Counted from the stretch's first letter, positions 53,317 to 64,000 are shown. The stretch: 64,000 nt of DNA from Trifolium pratense (GCF_020283565.1 NC_060063.1:24048777-24112776); one strand, 5' to 3'. Made by a program: numbers and translations. Notes: generated by a model not told the origin, from the sequence alone.

Positions 53317-53868
53317 TAGGGATGGCAAAAAAATTCAAACCCGAGAGACCTACCCGAACTCAAACCCAAGTCAATGGGCGAAACCCGATTTGACTGGGTT
53401 TGGGTTCGGGTGACACCCGATAATATGAGTGTGGGTTTGGTATCAGTCAAACCCACACCCGAAACCCATATACCCACCCGAAATATTTTATAATTACCTA
53501 ATTATCCCCATAGTCTCCCTCAATTTCCTTGGAAGACCTTAAATTTTAATTGTAATTTAATTTCTTGAAAGTCTATGTTGTAATTTCTTGAAAGTCTATG
53601 TTTGAATTTTCTTAGAAGACCTTAATTTTAGTTGTAATTTAATTCAAAGTCTATGTTGGAATTTAATTTTTTAAATTTGCAAATTATTTTCAAATGTGCT
53701 GCGGGTTTGGGTTTGGGTGGAAAAAATCCGAACCCAATGGGTGTGGGCGTGGGTGTTGTTTTGCCACCCGAACAACCTTTGGGTTTGAGTTTGGGTTTGG
53801 GTGATGATTTCGGGTGTGGGTTTGATAAGTGTCAAACCCGCATCCATGGGCACCCGTTGCCAATCCTA
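53317..53868. mobile_element. hAT-type MITE, 552 bp, TAGGGATGGCAA termini
   Basis: Ends TAGGGATGGCAA and TTGCCAATCCTA, with perfect 8 bp duplication GTGAGTAT (53309-53316 and 53869-53876). ACCCGAA/TTCGGGT and GGGTTTGGGTTTGGGT motifs fill both arms. No transposase. Confidence 0.94.
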
Positions 53869-53876
53869 GTGAGTAT

Positions 53877-55348
53877 TTGTCACGCTAAAAAAAGTTTAGA
53901 ATTGTTCTTATGTATATGATAAGATTGATTATTGATTAATATACTAAATAATATCCCAATTGTTCTTCAAGTAACAATTTTTAACTTGTTGTCCAACAAC
54001 AATTGTTTGAACGATAGGTGGCAAACTGACAATGAGTTTGATGATTGTTGGTAAAATTGTTGAAGATACCATTATCGATACAACCACTTACAATACAGTT
54101 GTTTGACTGTTTTTTTTTTTTTATGATCAACATTTGTACAATGATTGAAAAAAATTGTGCAAAAATTTCGATTCATTTCTTAATCAGAATCTCTTTAATC
54201 CTAAGAATCTTAAAAGTCAATAAAGTCATTGAAATCCTAAAAACTCTGTTATAAATCCATCAAAATTCAAATTAAAAAATCTTGGTTGTAAAAAGTTTTT
54301 TAAAAAAAGTCTTAAAAGTCAATATAATCCTTCCAAATCTGTTAAAATCTTCATGACTTTTTTTACCAAAATTGTCTATCGAAATCCCAATCCAATACAC
54401 CCCCTTATATTTTGGCCACACCTTCAATTCAATAATGTTTTCTAATTCCGTATGTGTATATGTAATATTGCATGGAAGACTCAAAACAGAGAGGAATTTG
54501 GGATAGGTGTGACAGTCATGTATACTTCAAAAGAAAAAAAATAGAAAATAGATAGCGTTAATTGTGTTTCTTTTTCTACCATGGAACTTGTAAAATTGTA
54601 AGCAATATTAGATTTAAGTAAGATGCAGGATTGCCTAAAAAAAATAAAATAAGATGTAGGGTTGTGATTATGAGTAACTATAAAAAGTTCCTTGCAATAT
54701 TATCATAGTCTGCGGCACATCATCTCTCTTGATCTCATCGAAAATTAATATTGTCTCGACAATTAATAAATAATTTTAACTTTGTTATCAAAAAATATTT
54801 GACACATATTTTATCATCAACTAAAAAATAAATATATTTTTTTATGAAAACTTAAAAATAAATATTAAATATATCAATAATAAATAAATTAAATGTAATC
54901 AATTATATTAATTTGTTTGGTTCATTGGCAAAGAAAAATCAGAATAGAAAAAAATACTAGATTCTATAATGAACAATTATATTAATTTACTTGAATAGTT
55001 TTATGACTCTAAAAAGTTTTATCTTAAATTCACTTTAAGTCAAATAATATGTTTTGGGACATTCCTGAGTGCTATATATTCGGTCATTGAGAATGCAATC
55101 TCTGTCTCTCTCGTCACGTTTTATTCAAATCTCATTGTATGTATACCTTTCCCTCTAATATGCATGAACTCTTTAATTTTTTTTCTTATTGTTGTATTTT
55201 TCTTTTATTTTTATTGAATCTCACTTATGCAACTAAATTTTCGAATTAATTTGTTTCTTCTGTTTTGCATTGATTTCAAGTTTTGCAAGATTTTAACTAG
55301 TCTTCTGTTTTATTCATATGTTTTCAGTTAGTTGTTAACTCGATCTTT
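53877..55348. other. AT-rich nested sequence without recognised gene
   Basis: About 1.5 kb. Short MITE-like inverted motifs around 54160-54400 (cctaaaaactctg, caatccaatacaccccc) could be a Harbinger-type remnant, but no clear ends or duplication were found. Confidence 0.35.
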
Positions 55349-55435
55349 TTTTTTGTTTACAATATAGTTGAAGATTGAACCCAGGACCTCTAGCATACTG
55401 TCTAAATCTCTCACCACTAGACCAAACCTAGTGAC
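55349..55435 (-). mobile_element. tRNA-derived SINE with long target duplication
   Basis: On the minus strand the box A motif TGGTCTAGTGG fits TRGYNNARNGG, and a box B-like GGGTTCAATC follows about 45 bp later. The tail is TTGTAAAC then nine A. Flanks of 21 bp (55328-55348 and 55436-55456) match at 19 positions. A RNA polymerase III head, a short body, an A tail and a long duplication define a SINE. At about 87 bp it is short. Confidence 0.8.
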
Positions 55436-55456
55436 TTAGCTGTTAACTCAATCTTT

Positions 55457-55713
55457 GAAATTTGCGATATGGAAAAGGAATTCGTTAGCAAATTTATTGA
55501 GCTGGTAAATATCTCTTTATTTATATCTTTCCCTACTTTATTTGTTGTGTTCTTTTCATATTTGTTTTCATTGTGAAAGTCATTAAGGTGTATTGGTTTA
55601 TGAAGGACTAGTCCCACACCCGTGTGATGCACAGGTGTTACGTGGTATTTTATATTATAATGATGAAAAATTATTTGTATAAATTGTAACAATAAGTATT
55701 ATAAAATGAAAAT

Positions 55714-55747
<34 letters not shown>

Positions 55748-55905
55748 TAAAAGTGATGTACTTATCACTTCCTCCAACCAATATATATACCTATATGTAT
55801 AGAGAATGAGTACGGACCATCAAAATTGAATGAAATATATTTATTTTTTTGGTGGGGTGTGCCAGCCAGTGCAATAGTGCAACGTAGTTTAGTTTAAATA
55901 TATCA

Positions 55906-55955
<50 letters not shown>
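55457..55955. other. AT-rich sequence with a Helitron-like end and microsatellites
   Basis: At 55608-55640 the minus strand shows hairpin CACCTGTGCATCACACGGGTG, then a short run and CTAG, a Helitron-like 3' end in minus orientation. Its other end is not identified. An AAT microsatellite lies at 55709-55746 and an AT microsatellite at 55908-55955. Confidence 0.45.
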
Positions 55956-55957
<2 letters not shown>

Positions 55958-56424
55958 CATTAACCTTTTTTTTTCATTTTAAATTTTGTTAATACTATAG
56001 GTTAGTTTAATTTAATCTATTTTAAATTTTGTTAATACTATATGTTAGTTTAATTTAATCTATTTTTTTTACTTTTTATATGTTTCGAATATAATTGGTA
56101 ATTGTCATTCCAAAATATTAATTTTCAATATATTATATGTTATATTTTACATCAAACTTAATATTTATTTTGTCAAAAATGTCAAACTATTATTTTGTAG
56201 CGTTTTTTATAATATTTATATTTATTAAAAAAAATTACAATTTATAATTTGGATATCCAAAACCGATCCAAATTAAACCGCATAATATTGGATCGGATTG
56301 GATCGGATTTTTTTTATTTGTCATCCAAAACCGAACCAAACCGCAAATGAATTTATTTTTGGATCGGATGAGTTTTTGCCTCAAAACCGATCCAAACCGA
56401 ACCGCGAGCACCCCTAGTCAGGAA

Positions 56425-57277
56425 CAGTTGTTTCATCACTTCCACTTTCATCAGGTACTTGAGTCTCATCCTCATTTTCCCTCTCATTTGTGGAAGGCTC
56501 CACCTTAAACTGAATTCTCTCCACCCCCGTTTCTGGTCTTTTCTCAAGGTCTTTGCACTTGATCCCCATTCGGGTCTCATCAAAAGTGACATCCCTGCTT
56601 ATGATAAACTTTGATCCTCCAGGCTCCATCTTCCACAGCTTGTAACCTTTCACACCTTCAGGGTAACCAATGAAAACACACTTCACAGCTCTGGCATCAA
56701 GCTTATCTTCCTTGACATGTGCAAATGCTAAAGCTCCAAAGATTTTCAAGTTAGAGTAGTCTGCCGGCTTGCCACTCCAAACCTCCATAGGTGTCTTTAG
56801 ATCAATTCCTGTTGATGGACATCTGTTGATCAAATATGCAGCAGTGTTAACTGCCTCTCCCCAGAAACTCTTGGGTAATCCAGCTCCCAACAGCATACAT
56901 CTCACGCGCTCCAGCAAGGTCATGTTCATCCTTTCAGCCAGTCCATTCTGTTGCGGTGTGTATGCAACGGTCTTATGCCTCTTTATACCTAGTTTCCTGC
57001 AAAACTCATTAAACTGCTCTGAAACAAACTCCAGGCCATTGTCAGTCCTTAAAAGTTTTAGTTTAGTTCCTGTTTGATTTTCTATTAAGGTATGCCATTC
57101 TTTGAATTTTTCAAAAGTGTCACTTTTATTCTTTATTATGTAAACCCATACCCTCCTAGAGTAATCATCAATTATTGAAAGAAAATATGAACCTCCCCCA
57201 TGAGTAGACACAGATGCTGGACCCCAAAGATCCGAGTGAACATACTCGAATGGCCTAGTAGACTTATGCACTCCCAC
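56425..57277 (-). pseudogene. Copia integrase (right of the hAT insertion)
   Basis: Integrase core with HSDLWGP (first Asp), LLRTDNGLEF (second Asp), TPQQNGLAERMN (Glu), then LPKSFWGEAVNTAAYLINR, KIFGALAFAHV and CVFIGYPEGVKGYKLW. All three catalytic acidic residues are present. The N-terminal zinc-finger part continues in the 58800-59567 segment after removal of the 57290-58760 insertion. The C-terminal tail is acidic and runs to the hAT insertion. Confidence 0.9.
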
Positions 57278-57289
57278 CCCAAACTTAAC

Positions 57290-58760
57290 TGTTAGTCAAG
57301 TGACTCCAAACAACACAAGAGGGGGGGTGAATTGTGTATTCGAAAAACCAATTAAAAATAAGCACTTAAATTTTTTTAACCAAATAAAAATAACTTGTAG
57401 CGAGAAATAAAAGAGATGAAATGGTAAGAAGAAAAACACAAAGAAATTATCCTGGTTCGGCCAAAAACAAAGGGCCTACTCCAGTCCCCAAGGAAAGCAC
57501 CTTGAGATTTCACTAAACCAAGCTTTTATAACAGGATAAGCTAATAACATTTACAACCGAGAACTCTCAACACAAACAATGGGATATCACCTCCCTTGTG
57601 CAAGAGCCTCTAAACCAAGAGATATCACCTCTCTTGAAAACCTTGGGATCACACCCAATACAAAAGAAATTACAATGATATTACATCAAGTGTGTAGATA
57701 TAACAAATTGAAGCACAAGTACTACAAAGTAAACTATGTAGTATAAAAGAGCTCTCAAGTAAATATATTAGCAAGTGTAGAAATAGTGAGAGTGATGAGT
57801 ATTATTTTCTATATGATTTTGATGTAAAAATTCAGTGCTTCAAATGGATGGCACAAGACTCTATTTATATAGAAAATGGAATGAGAATGAAGTGCAAAAC
57901 AAATACTAGCCGTTAGCTGAGCAAAACACGTCTGGAAAATATTTTTCTTCATTGCACTTTAATTCCATGATGATCATAAAATAAAATCCAATTTATACCA
58001 TTTTAACCAAATAGCCGTTGTAACAATAATGGTCCATTGAAAACAAATATGCCATAATCACATTGAAATCAATTTGGCTATGATCTCCAACATGCCATTT
58101 TGAGAAACACGTAGACATGCTAAGATTAATTTCAAAAGCATGGTCAAAAATATTCTTAAAGACATAAAGAAATCATGCAATTTTAAAATAATTTATGTCA
58201 AAATATTTTTATGTAAAATCATATTTAAATAAAAATTATTGTGAGTGTGTGATATATTTTCAAGAGAGCTATTTTTACTACTCACATAAGGATCATAAAA
58301 ATATGTGTATTATAACTCAATAAGTCTATAACTCAAGTCTTGAAAAGCTTGACCCTCTTTTCCGCTTTTTGCATCCTTGTCATTCTCGGACTCTTTTGTC
58401 AATCATCAAAACAAAAATATTCCTGTCAAGGCATATATTCACATTCTCCCCCTTTTTGATGATGACAAACATCTCTTGGTGGGATTTGCTCAATAAAGGG
58501 GTTAGGATAAAATTAATCAATAATAAAGTATATATTAGAGATAAGCGCAAAATATTCTCCCCCTTTCTATATGCAAACATTTACAAACTACTCCCCCTGA
58601 AACATGCAAATCACACAACTCTCCCCCTTTTGGCATTATCAAAAAGCGGGAAAGAAATAATCATGGCAAGACATATATTCACGAAAAATAAATAAATAAA
58701 AAGGATAGTAAAGTGAAAAGAGTCAAACATTTTTGCTTTCTTGAATTTGCAATTTCTTTT
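57290..58760 (-). mobile_element. Truncated copia fragment: LTR plus 3' internal piece, flanked by a 39 bp duplication
   Basis: The LTR 57290-58443 (TGTTAGTCAAG...TATTCACA on plus; TATA motif near 57870) is followed by a purine tract on the minus strand (gtcatcatcaaaaaggggga). About 320 bp of internal sequence follow, with further CTCCCCC tracts. The fragment lies between two copies of the same 39 bp copia sequence (57251-57289 and 58761-58799), far longer than a 5 bp target duplication. No gene. Confidence 0.75.
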
Positions 58761-58799
58761 TGGCCTAGTAGACTTATGCACTCCCACCCCAAACTTAAC

Positions 58800-59567
58800 C
58801 TTATGTTGTTTTCCTAGAGTACAATTATCACAAAAGTCTAGTTTGTTCAATTTTTCTTTCCCTAGTAAATCTTGTTTAGCTAGTTCAACTAAACCCCTTT
58901 CACTAACATGACCTAACCTCAAATGCCATAGTTTAGTTATGTCTGCATTTTCAACACTAGTTACTAATGCATTAGAAATAACAGTTGAACCTTCTAAAAT
59001 GTAAAGACCATTCATTTTAGACCCCTTAGCGATTACTAATGCACCATTAGAAATTCTCATTACCCCACGTTCAATCCTAGTACAATACCCTAGATTATCA
59101 AACATGCTTATGGAAATTAAATTTCTTTTAAGTTCAGGAATATACCTCACATTCTTCAAAAGGAAATCACGATCGTCATACATTTTAAGACGAATAGTAC
59201 CCATACCTTGAACCTTGTACGCTTTATTGTTACCTAGACGGACGACTCCACCTTCTTTAAGCTCCAAAGTTTCAAAGTACTCCTTTCTTGGACAAATGTG
59301 ATATGAGCACCCCGAGTCCATGACCCAGCTCTTCTCAGGTTCCCAACTTGTAACTGTCAATGCTCCTGCACTCTCATAACCTTCCTCTTCACTAACGACA
59401 ATTTGAGCCGACGAAATACCACCACCCCTTCTCTCAGGACAGTCCTTCTTGAAGTGACCTGGTTCATGACAATGATAGCACTTTAACTTGCCACCACCAT
59501 CACCCTTTGACCTAGACTTGGACCTATGCTTCTTTCCCTTCTGGAATCTGGCACGCAGTGAACACAA
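58800..59567 (-). pseudogene. Copia gag C-terminus, protease and integrase zinc finger
   Basis: Order on the minus strand: basic KGKKHRSKSRSK, CCHC knuckle CYHCHEPGHFKKDC, protease WVMDSGCSYHICP (intact DSG), KRNLISISMFDNLG, then integrase zinc finger LWHLRLGHVSERG...CDNCTLGKQHKVKF. The frame is open. At its 5' side it breaks off in ARFQKG where element B begins. Confidence 0.9.
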
Positions 59568-60477
59568 TGCTGCACAAGATGCTATAGCATACGTTGCAGC
59601 AAGACAGTCGCAGAACACAGGAAATAAATAAATAAATTGCAGAATAATAAATAAGACAGATAGTTGTTAACCCAGTTCAGTGCAACGTCACCTACTCTGG
59701 GGGATACCAATCCAGGAATGAATCCACTATAATAGCTCTAGTTCAAAGCCCTCGACCAACACCCGGTACTTGACTTATCACCTAGACACTACCCGTGCAA
59801 TCCTATCTAAGAACCTCTTAGATAATGAGACCCCGTCCCAAATTCCCTCTAACAACACGTACCATGTTGCTGTCAATAATAATAATCAAGATGGAGACAC
59901 TCTCCTAGAAACTAGACCACACTCTTGCTTAAAAGCTTTTGAGTGAATCACACATGCTAACTCCGTGCTTCAAAGCTTAGGAGTAGCTTACAATTAACAA
60001 CCAAAACACAGTCCTAAACTTGCATCAAATTGACACAAGAAAGGCTGACAAAAGACACAAACTCTAAACCTTAAAAACTCACACTTTGTAAACAACACAG
60101 TTTAGAATACATGAGTAGAATAGCTTGAGGCTTCACATATTTATAGTCTTCAATTGTCTTGATGGGAAAGCTAGGTCTCCAGAAATATAATTCATGTGTT
60201 ACGAAACAAAAAAAACGCAAAAAAATATAATATAATTATATTTTTGTTTTAAATAACATTCTTTCAGCCGACTTCAATAAAACTTGCTGAGCAAGGCTTG
60301 TTTTGCCCAGACGCACGTGCCTGAATATATAATTGAAGCAAATCTTGACTCAGATTTGAAATAAAAATTCTGCACGAAAAACAGAGCATCAGGATGCTGT
60401 ACTATAATGCTACAGCACCTCAGTCCAGCATCTGGCTGGTTGGCTTTTGCAAAATGTAGCCAATCAAAACACCAACA
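59568..60477 (-). mobile_element. LTR of element B (copia-type)
   Basis: About 910 bp, TGCTGCACAAG...ACACCAACA on plus. On the minus strand it begins TGTTGGTGTTTTG after the purine tract CCAAAGGGGGAGAT. It shares blocks with LTR C at 61831 (ttgttaacccagttca, ctctgggggataccaatcc). The left end is set by alignment with LTR C and is uncertain by several bases. Confidence 0.7.
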
Positions 60478-61391
60478 ATCTCCCCCTTTGGCAAATTTTG
60501 GCTAAAACAACCTTAGGCCAGTGCATAGAGAGAGACAGTCTAAACTTTCCTTCGAGTCAACATAACCACACAACTAGGAAAGAAAGTAGAACGATGCTAA
60601 GCTATTTGAACTTTCCTTCGAGTCAACATACGCACACAACTAAGAAAGAAAGTAAAGGAATTCATCAGATGAAAATATAGCTAGCACGTAAGCATCAGAG
60701 GCATGCAAAAGCGGAACATAACACATCTTAGCCTCAAAGTACAGATAGAGAGAAATAAACTATCACATAGTGGATTCAAGATCGGAGAAATAAACTCCTT
60801 AATAATTAAGCAACGCCACAGAGAATAGGAAAAATAAATTCCTATGTAAACATGCATATCATAAGTAATAGAAAAGTAAATTCTACCTACTCCCCCTCAA
60901 TATATGCATAAACTTCACTCCCCCTCAAAACTTGCATATCACATAGAACAGACATGCTATACTAGATGCTATAGCATTATGCATCACATCATTCACAACA
61001 TATTACTCCCCCTTTTTAGCCATAAATTCTGACAAATAAAGTCAGTATCACATAGTAGGAGCAAAATACATATTTCCATAGAGTTATCAGATCATAGAGA
61101 ACATAGAGTGCAGAGAAAATCAGAGCATAGGAACTCATAAAGTGCATATACAAACCATCAGGGCATAGAAAACCTGGAGTATCAGACCCAAAGACATGGA
61201 CAATCCCAAAGACATGGATTATCCTACCTTTTATGCTTGTCATGGTTGTGTTAACTTTTAAGTACAATATCCTACCTTTGAACAATTATGAATGTATTAT
61301 GGTATTTCTATTTATGGTATGAATATATATTATGCTATTTCTATTAATATGGTACCAATGTAAAGAAGTAAAATTATGGTATTTCTATTAA
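60478..61391 (-). mobile_element. Internal 3' region of element B
   Basis: Begins with the purine tract, then non-coding sequence with several CTCCCC tracts. A 45 bp near-repeat (ctttccttcgagtcaacata) occurs at 60546 and 60608. Ends at the Helitron terminus. No coding frame recognised. Confidence 0.5.
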
Positions 61392-61830
61392 CTAGAACAT
61401 CGACCCGTGCGGTGCACGAGTCTGATTAGCTGTAAGATATATAATGATTAAATAAGACATGATAATTCTAATAATGTAAAGTATATGAAAAAAGTTGAGT
61501 AACATTAAACGATAGTTCAACAATAATTTTGGATAAATATTCATACAAAGAAAATTATGTTATATTACGGAAGACTTCCTTATTGACCACATTCGAAGTC
61601 TTAGTCGTATCTTCACCGTCGTCATCGATAATCAATATTTTTAATCCTTTTCTAGAAGTAACTCTTGAAATTGCAACATACAACTGACCATGTGAAAACA
61701 CTGGCGACGGAAGATATATCCCAACATGCTTTAAAGATTGTCCCTGACTCTTATTAATAGTCATCGCAAAAGAAATCATTATAGGAAATTGTCTCCGTTG
61801 AAATTTGAAATTCTGGTATCACTAGAATGA
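61392..61830 (-). mobile_element. Helitron 3' end with helicase fragment
   Basis: On the minus strand the hairpin GACTCGTGCACCGCACGGGTC (stem arms 9 bp with one mismatch) is followed by CTAG at 61392-61395 and then T, the canonical Helitron 3' end. The helicase C-terminus lies 160 bp upstream in the minus sense. The rest is cut off at 61831 by LTR C. Confidence 0.85.
61555..61779 (-). pseudogene. Helitron PIF1-like helicase C-terminus
   Basis: Reads [40 protein letters not shown] and KGLKILI: helicase motifs V and VI of the Rep/Hel protein, followed by a short acidic tail and stop. The frame can be followed about 15 codons further upstream ([11 protein letters not shown]), then is interrupted by LTR C. 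The Rep nuclease and most of the helicase are outside or lost. Confidence 0.88.
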
Positions 61831-62813
61831 TGTTACCGAAGATGTCCCAACAACTACTTTATGAATAATGTTGTTTCTATTGTTGGCACATCTTATATGA
61901 CATATAAAAAACTGACAGAAAATAAATAAATGACACAAGTAATTGTTAACCCAGTTCAGCCAACTGCCTACTCTGGGGGATACCAATCCAGGAAGGAAAT
62001 CCACTAATAGCTCTAGTTACTAAGACCTCCAGCAAACCCTAGGATTTACGCCTTAAACTAAGACCTCCAGCAAACCCCTGGTTTACGCCTTATAACCTCG
62101 ACACTACTCATGCAACTTCTGCCTAGGAACTCCTAGACATGAGATCCCATCTCACTTCCACTCACACAACACAACCTGTGTTGATTATACAATGTTAGGA
62201 ATGATGTGGCGACAACTTGCCAAGACAACACTTCACTTTTGCTTAAAAGCTTCAAGTGAATCACACACGGTAAACTCCGTACTTCAAAGCTTAGGAGTCA
62301 CCTTAAAATAATAAACTTACTTCTTAACTCGTGTTATAGAATCCACAAGCAAGAATTACAATCAAACAATAAAAGACTCAACAAAGACTCAATATGTGTA
62401 ACTAATAGTGTTCAATGAGATGCTTAGTCTTGAGCTTGGTCTTCGTATATATAATGATCAGGCACGCTCCTCTTTCTTCACAAATGCTCAGACGCTCCTT
62501 GAGAATCATAAAGGATGATCTGATACTTTTTCAATCTTCATTAAGGATATATCAAGACTTTCCAAAAGTGTTTAAAGGACTTTATATGATAGGATAAGTC
62601 ATCCAGCTATTTCATTAAGTTTGTCTTATCCTTAAAACTCCTGATCAGATCAAATCTCCATTGAACATGCTCTTTAAGTGGATTTCCATAAATAGCAGAT
62701 GCTCTCATAAATGCGCGAGATTTCCTTGAATAAATAGGATGTTGTAACATGTTTTCCAACATCTTGTTAGTATATTTGTTTTAGCAAAATTAAGCCAATT
62801 CAAATATCCAACA
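61831..62813 (-). mobile_element. LTR of element C (copia-type)
   Basis: About 983 bp, TGTTACCGAAG...ATATCCAACA on plus; minus start TGTTGGATATTTG after purine tract CCAAAGGGGGAGAT. Related to LTR B. Inserted in the Helitron helicase. The partner LTR is outside the window, so no target duplication can be checked. Confidence 0.7.
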
Positions 62814-63456
62814 ATCTCCCCCTTTGGCAATTTTTGGCTAAAACAATTTCAGGCCATTACCCTTGAGAGATTAAAAAGCGCAATCCTTCAAATCACCATG
62901 ATCACACAAAAGAAGGAATGTTAGAGCATCATTTAAACAAAATTTCACATAGGTGAAAAAATATATGCATCAGAGGCAGCAGCAGCGGAGATATCATCAA
63001 ATAGCCTCGAGCAAAAATAAAACGTGGTATCAGAGCAAATGATTAATCATATCATATGTCATATGTCATCAAAGTTGTTGTGACATATGGGAGCACATCT
63101 TCTAGCACCTGTTCGTCCAATCAGGGCAGCATCCATTCAGTAGCAAACTCCCCCTGACTTTATCAGCTTGTGCATCATCTCAGGGTAAACAAAATTTTAC
63201 TCCCCCTGAATACTTGCTTACTGCTACTTAAAACATGTCATAACAAAAGACACAACAACATGTAGCAGAAACAAACAAACCAAAATGCTACTCCCCCTTT
63301 TTAGCCACAAAATGTGCCAAAACAGGAAAGTAAAGTATCCAAAGTGCAGAATTTAAACAAAGTACAGACCATGCACTCAGAAGGTGCTAAAATCCAGGGC
63401 ACAAACACCCACAAACCAAATAACAAAGTACAGTAAAACTTAAACAGATTACAAAA
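62814..63456 (-). mobile_element. Internal 3' non-coding region of element C
   Basis: Purine tract next to the LTR, then sequence with repeated ctccccctgaa- and ctcccccttttta-type tracts like those of element B. No gene. Confidence 0.5.
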
Positions 63457-64000
63457 TCATTCAGCATCACTGCTATCAGAGTCTTCATCCTCATCTGTAG
63501 CAGTATCATAATCTTCATCCTCATCTGCATTGTTTTGATCACCTGTAGCAGCCACATTTGCACTAGCTTTGACAGGGACCTCATCAGCTTCCAAGCCTTC
63601 AATCATCTTCAAGAACACTTTCTTCCTCGCCTCAAGCTCAGCCTGCTGTTTATCAATGTCCTGACATTGAATTTTCAAACCAGCAATAATCTCCTTTTTG
63701 GTCATAACACCAGCTCCAGCAGCAGATGTCCCAACATGATCAGTAACATTGTGATTACCAAATAGTTTGTGATGAAAAGTAAAGCCTGATTCCCTCTTCT
63801 TAGGCGTGTCAGTCACAACCTTAATATCTGGATATTGGGCCAAAATGATTCCACATAGTAAAGATGGAAATGCTATTGGCATCTTCACAGCTGTTGATCT
63901 AATATGCTTAATGGTTTGATCAAAAATAAAGGTCCCATAGTCATAGTCTGTTGGAACAAAATTGATTTAAAAATATTAGCCCCTAAATCTATAAAGGTTT
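63457..64000 (-). CDS. Extra ORF of element C (plant transposon protein type), 3' part
   Basis: The 143-codon frame 63888-63457 starts at an internal Met (KMPIAFPSLLCGIILAQ). The same frame continues upstream to about 63951 (DYDYGTFIFDQTIKHIRSTAV), where stops appear just beyond a splice-acceptor-like ttttgttccaacag. The conserved FPSLLCGI block resembles FPCLIMGL in the Athila extra ORF at 37308-38576. A predicted coiled-coil-like stretch (QQAELEARKKVFLKMIEGLE) is followed by a very acidic end (DEDEDYDTATDEDEDSD). Sense orientation, between pol (outside) and the 3' LTR. Function unknown; incomplete in this window. Confidence 0.6.

Larger units (their letters stand above)
49056..56416 (-). 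mobile_element. hAT MITE (family of 13027-13716) enlarged to 7361 bp by nested insertions
   Basis: Termini TAGGGGTGCTC and GAGCACCCCTA, with perfect 8 bp duplication GTCAGGAA (49048-49055 and 56417-56424). The outer parts (49056-49251 and 55956-56416) align end to end with the inverted 690 bp element at 13027. All the extra 6.7 kb lies between (AT)n tracts at the place where the small copy has its AT-rich centre. No transposase. Confidence 0.92.
46687..59567 (-). mobile_element. Tork-type copia retrotransposon, decayed and repeatedly interrupted
   Basis: Minus orientation: 3' LTR 46687-47297, RNase H, RT, integrase, protease and gag going right, with PPT next to 47298. It is interrupted by a hAT element (49056-56416), a 1.5 kb LTR fragment (57290-58760) and element B from 59568. 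The 5' LTR and start of gag are not visible. The 5 bp left of the LTR is CAAAC. Inserted in gene C. Damage includes two TGG-to-TGA type stops and a frameshift in RT. Confidence 0.88.

Noticed and set aside
53653..53919. 88-codon Gly/Leu-rich frame
   Set aside because: Translation of the GGGTTTGGGT subterminal repeats of a hAT MITE.
55381..55435. A functional tRNA gene
   Set aside because: Only box A and a box B-like motif are present; no acceptor stem or cloverleaf can be formed, and the A tail and long duplication indicate a SINE.

Overview
The window is nuclear DNA of a flowering plant. It is AT-rich and almost entirely transposable elements: Athila and chromovirus Ty3 elements, Tork-type copia, CACTA, hAT, MULE, Helitron, TRIM and SINE. 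The style of several LTRs and MITEs suggests a eudicot, perhaps a papilionoid legume, but nothing here proves the family. Of the protein-coding material, only an intronless gene family and the open frames of an Athila-type retrotransposon look intact.

Layout. 1-9607: a 7.9 kb LTR element (minus) sits inside an older LTR of its own family (plus), which in turn sits in a copia element whose end and LTR follow (9608-11106). 11107-15028: the end of a CACTA element, a copia LTR with heat-shock elements split by a hAT MITE, and a solo copia LTR. 15698-16774: gene A, an unknown 358-residue intronless protein. 17386-20227: a CACTA element carrying a zinc-finger gene fragment. 20233-25545: decayed copia and chromovirus pieces with two hAT elements. 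25630-28386: a four-deep nest of MITE, hAT and foldback elements. 28934-31930: a TRIM, a palindromic hAT MITE, and a copia gag relic split by a TRIM-like element that itself holds a Helitron and a Stowaway-like MITE. 32660-33754: gene B, a 364-residue paralogue of A, followed by a small fragment D.

34126-46686: a third copy, gene C, cut in two by a complete 11.8 kb Athila-type element with a perfect target duplication. Gene C is cut again at its 5' side by a Tork-type copia element beginning at 46687. That copia (46687-59567) holds a hAT MITE swollen from about 0.7 kb to 7.4 kb by insertions in its AT microsatellite, and a 1.5 kb LTR fragment flanked by a 39 bp duplication. 59568-64000: two related copia-type LTRs with internal sequence (B and C), and between them a Helitron end with a helicase fragment.

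How the parts relate. Most junctions are resolved to the base by target-site duplications, so the order of insertion can be read. The host material that matters is the A/B/C/D family. Its function is unknown; a nucleocapsid-like endogenous viral origin is offered as a hypothesis only. The most unusual structural signal is an array of six hairpins in the 2.3 kb LTRs: the stems differ in sequence but stay perfectly paired, including compensatory changes between the young and old LTR copies.
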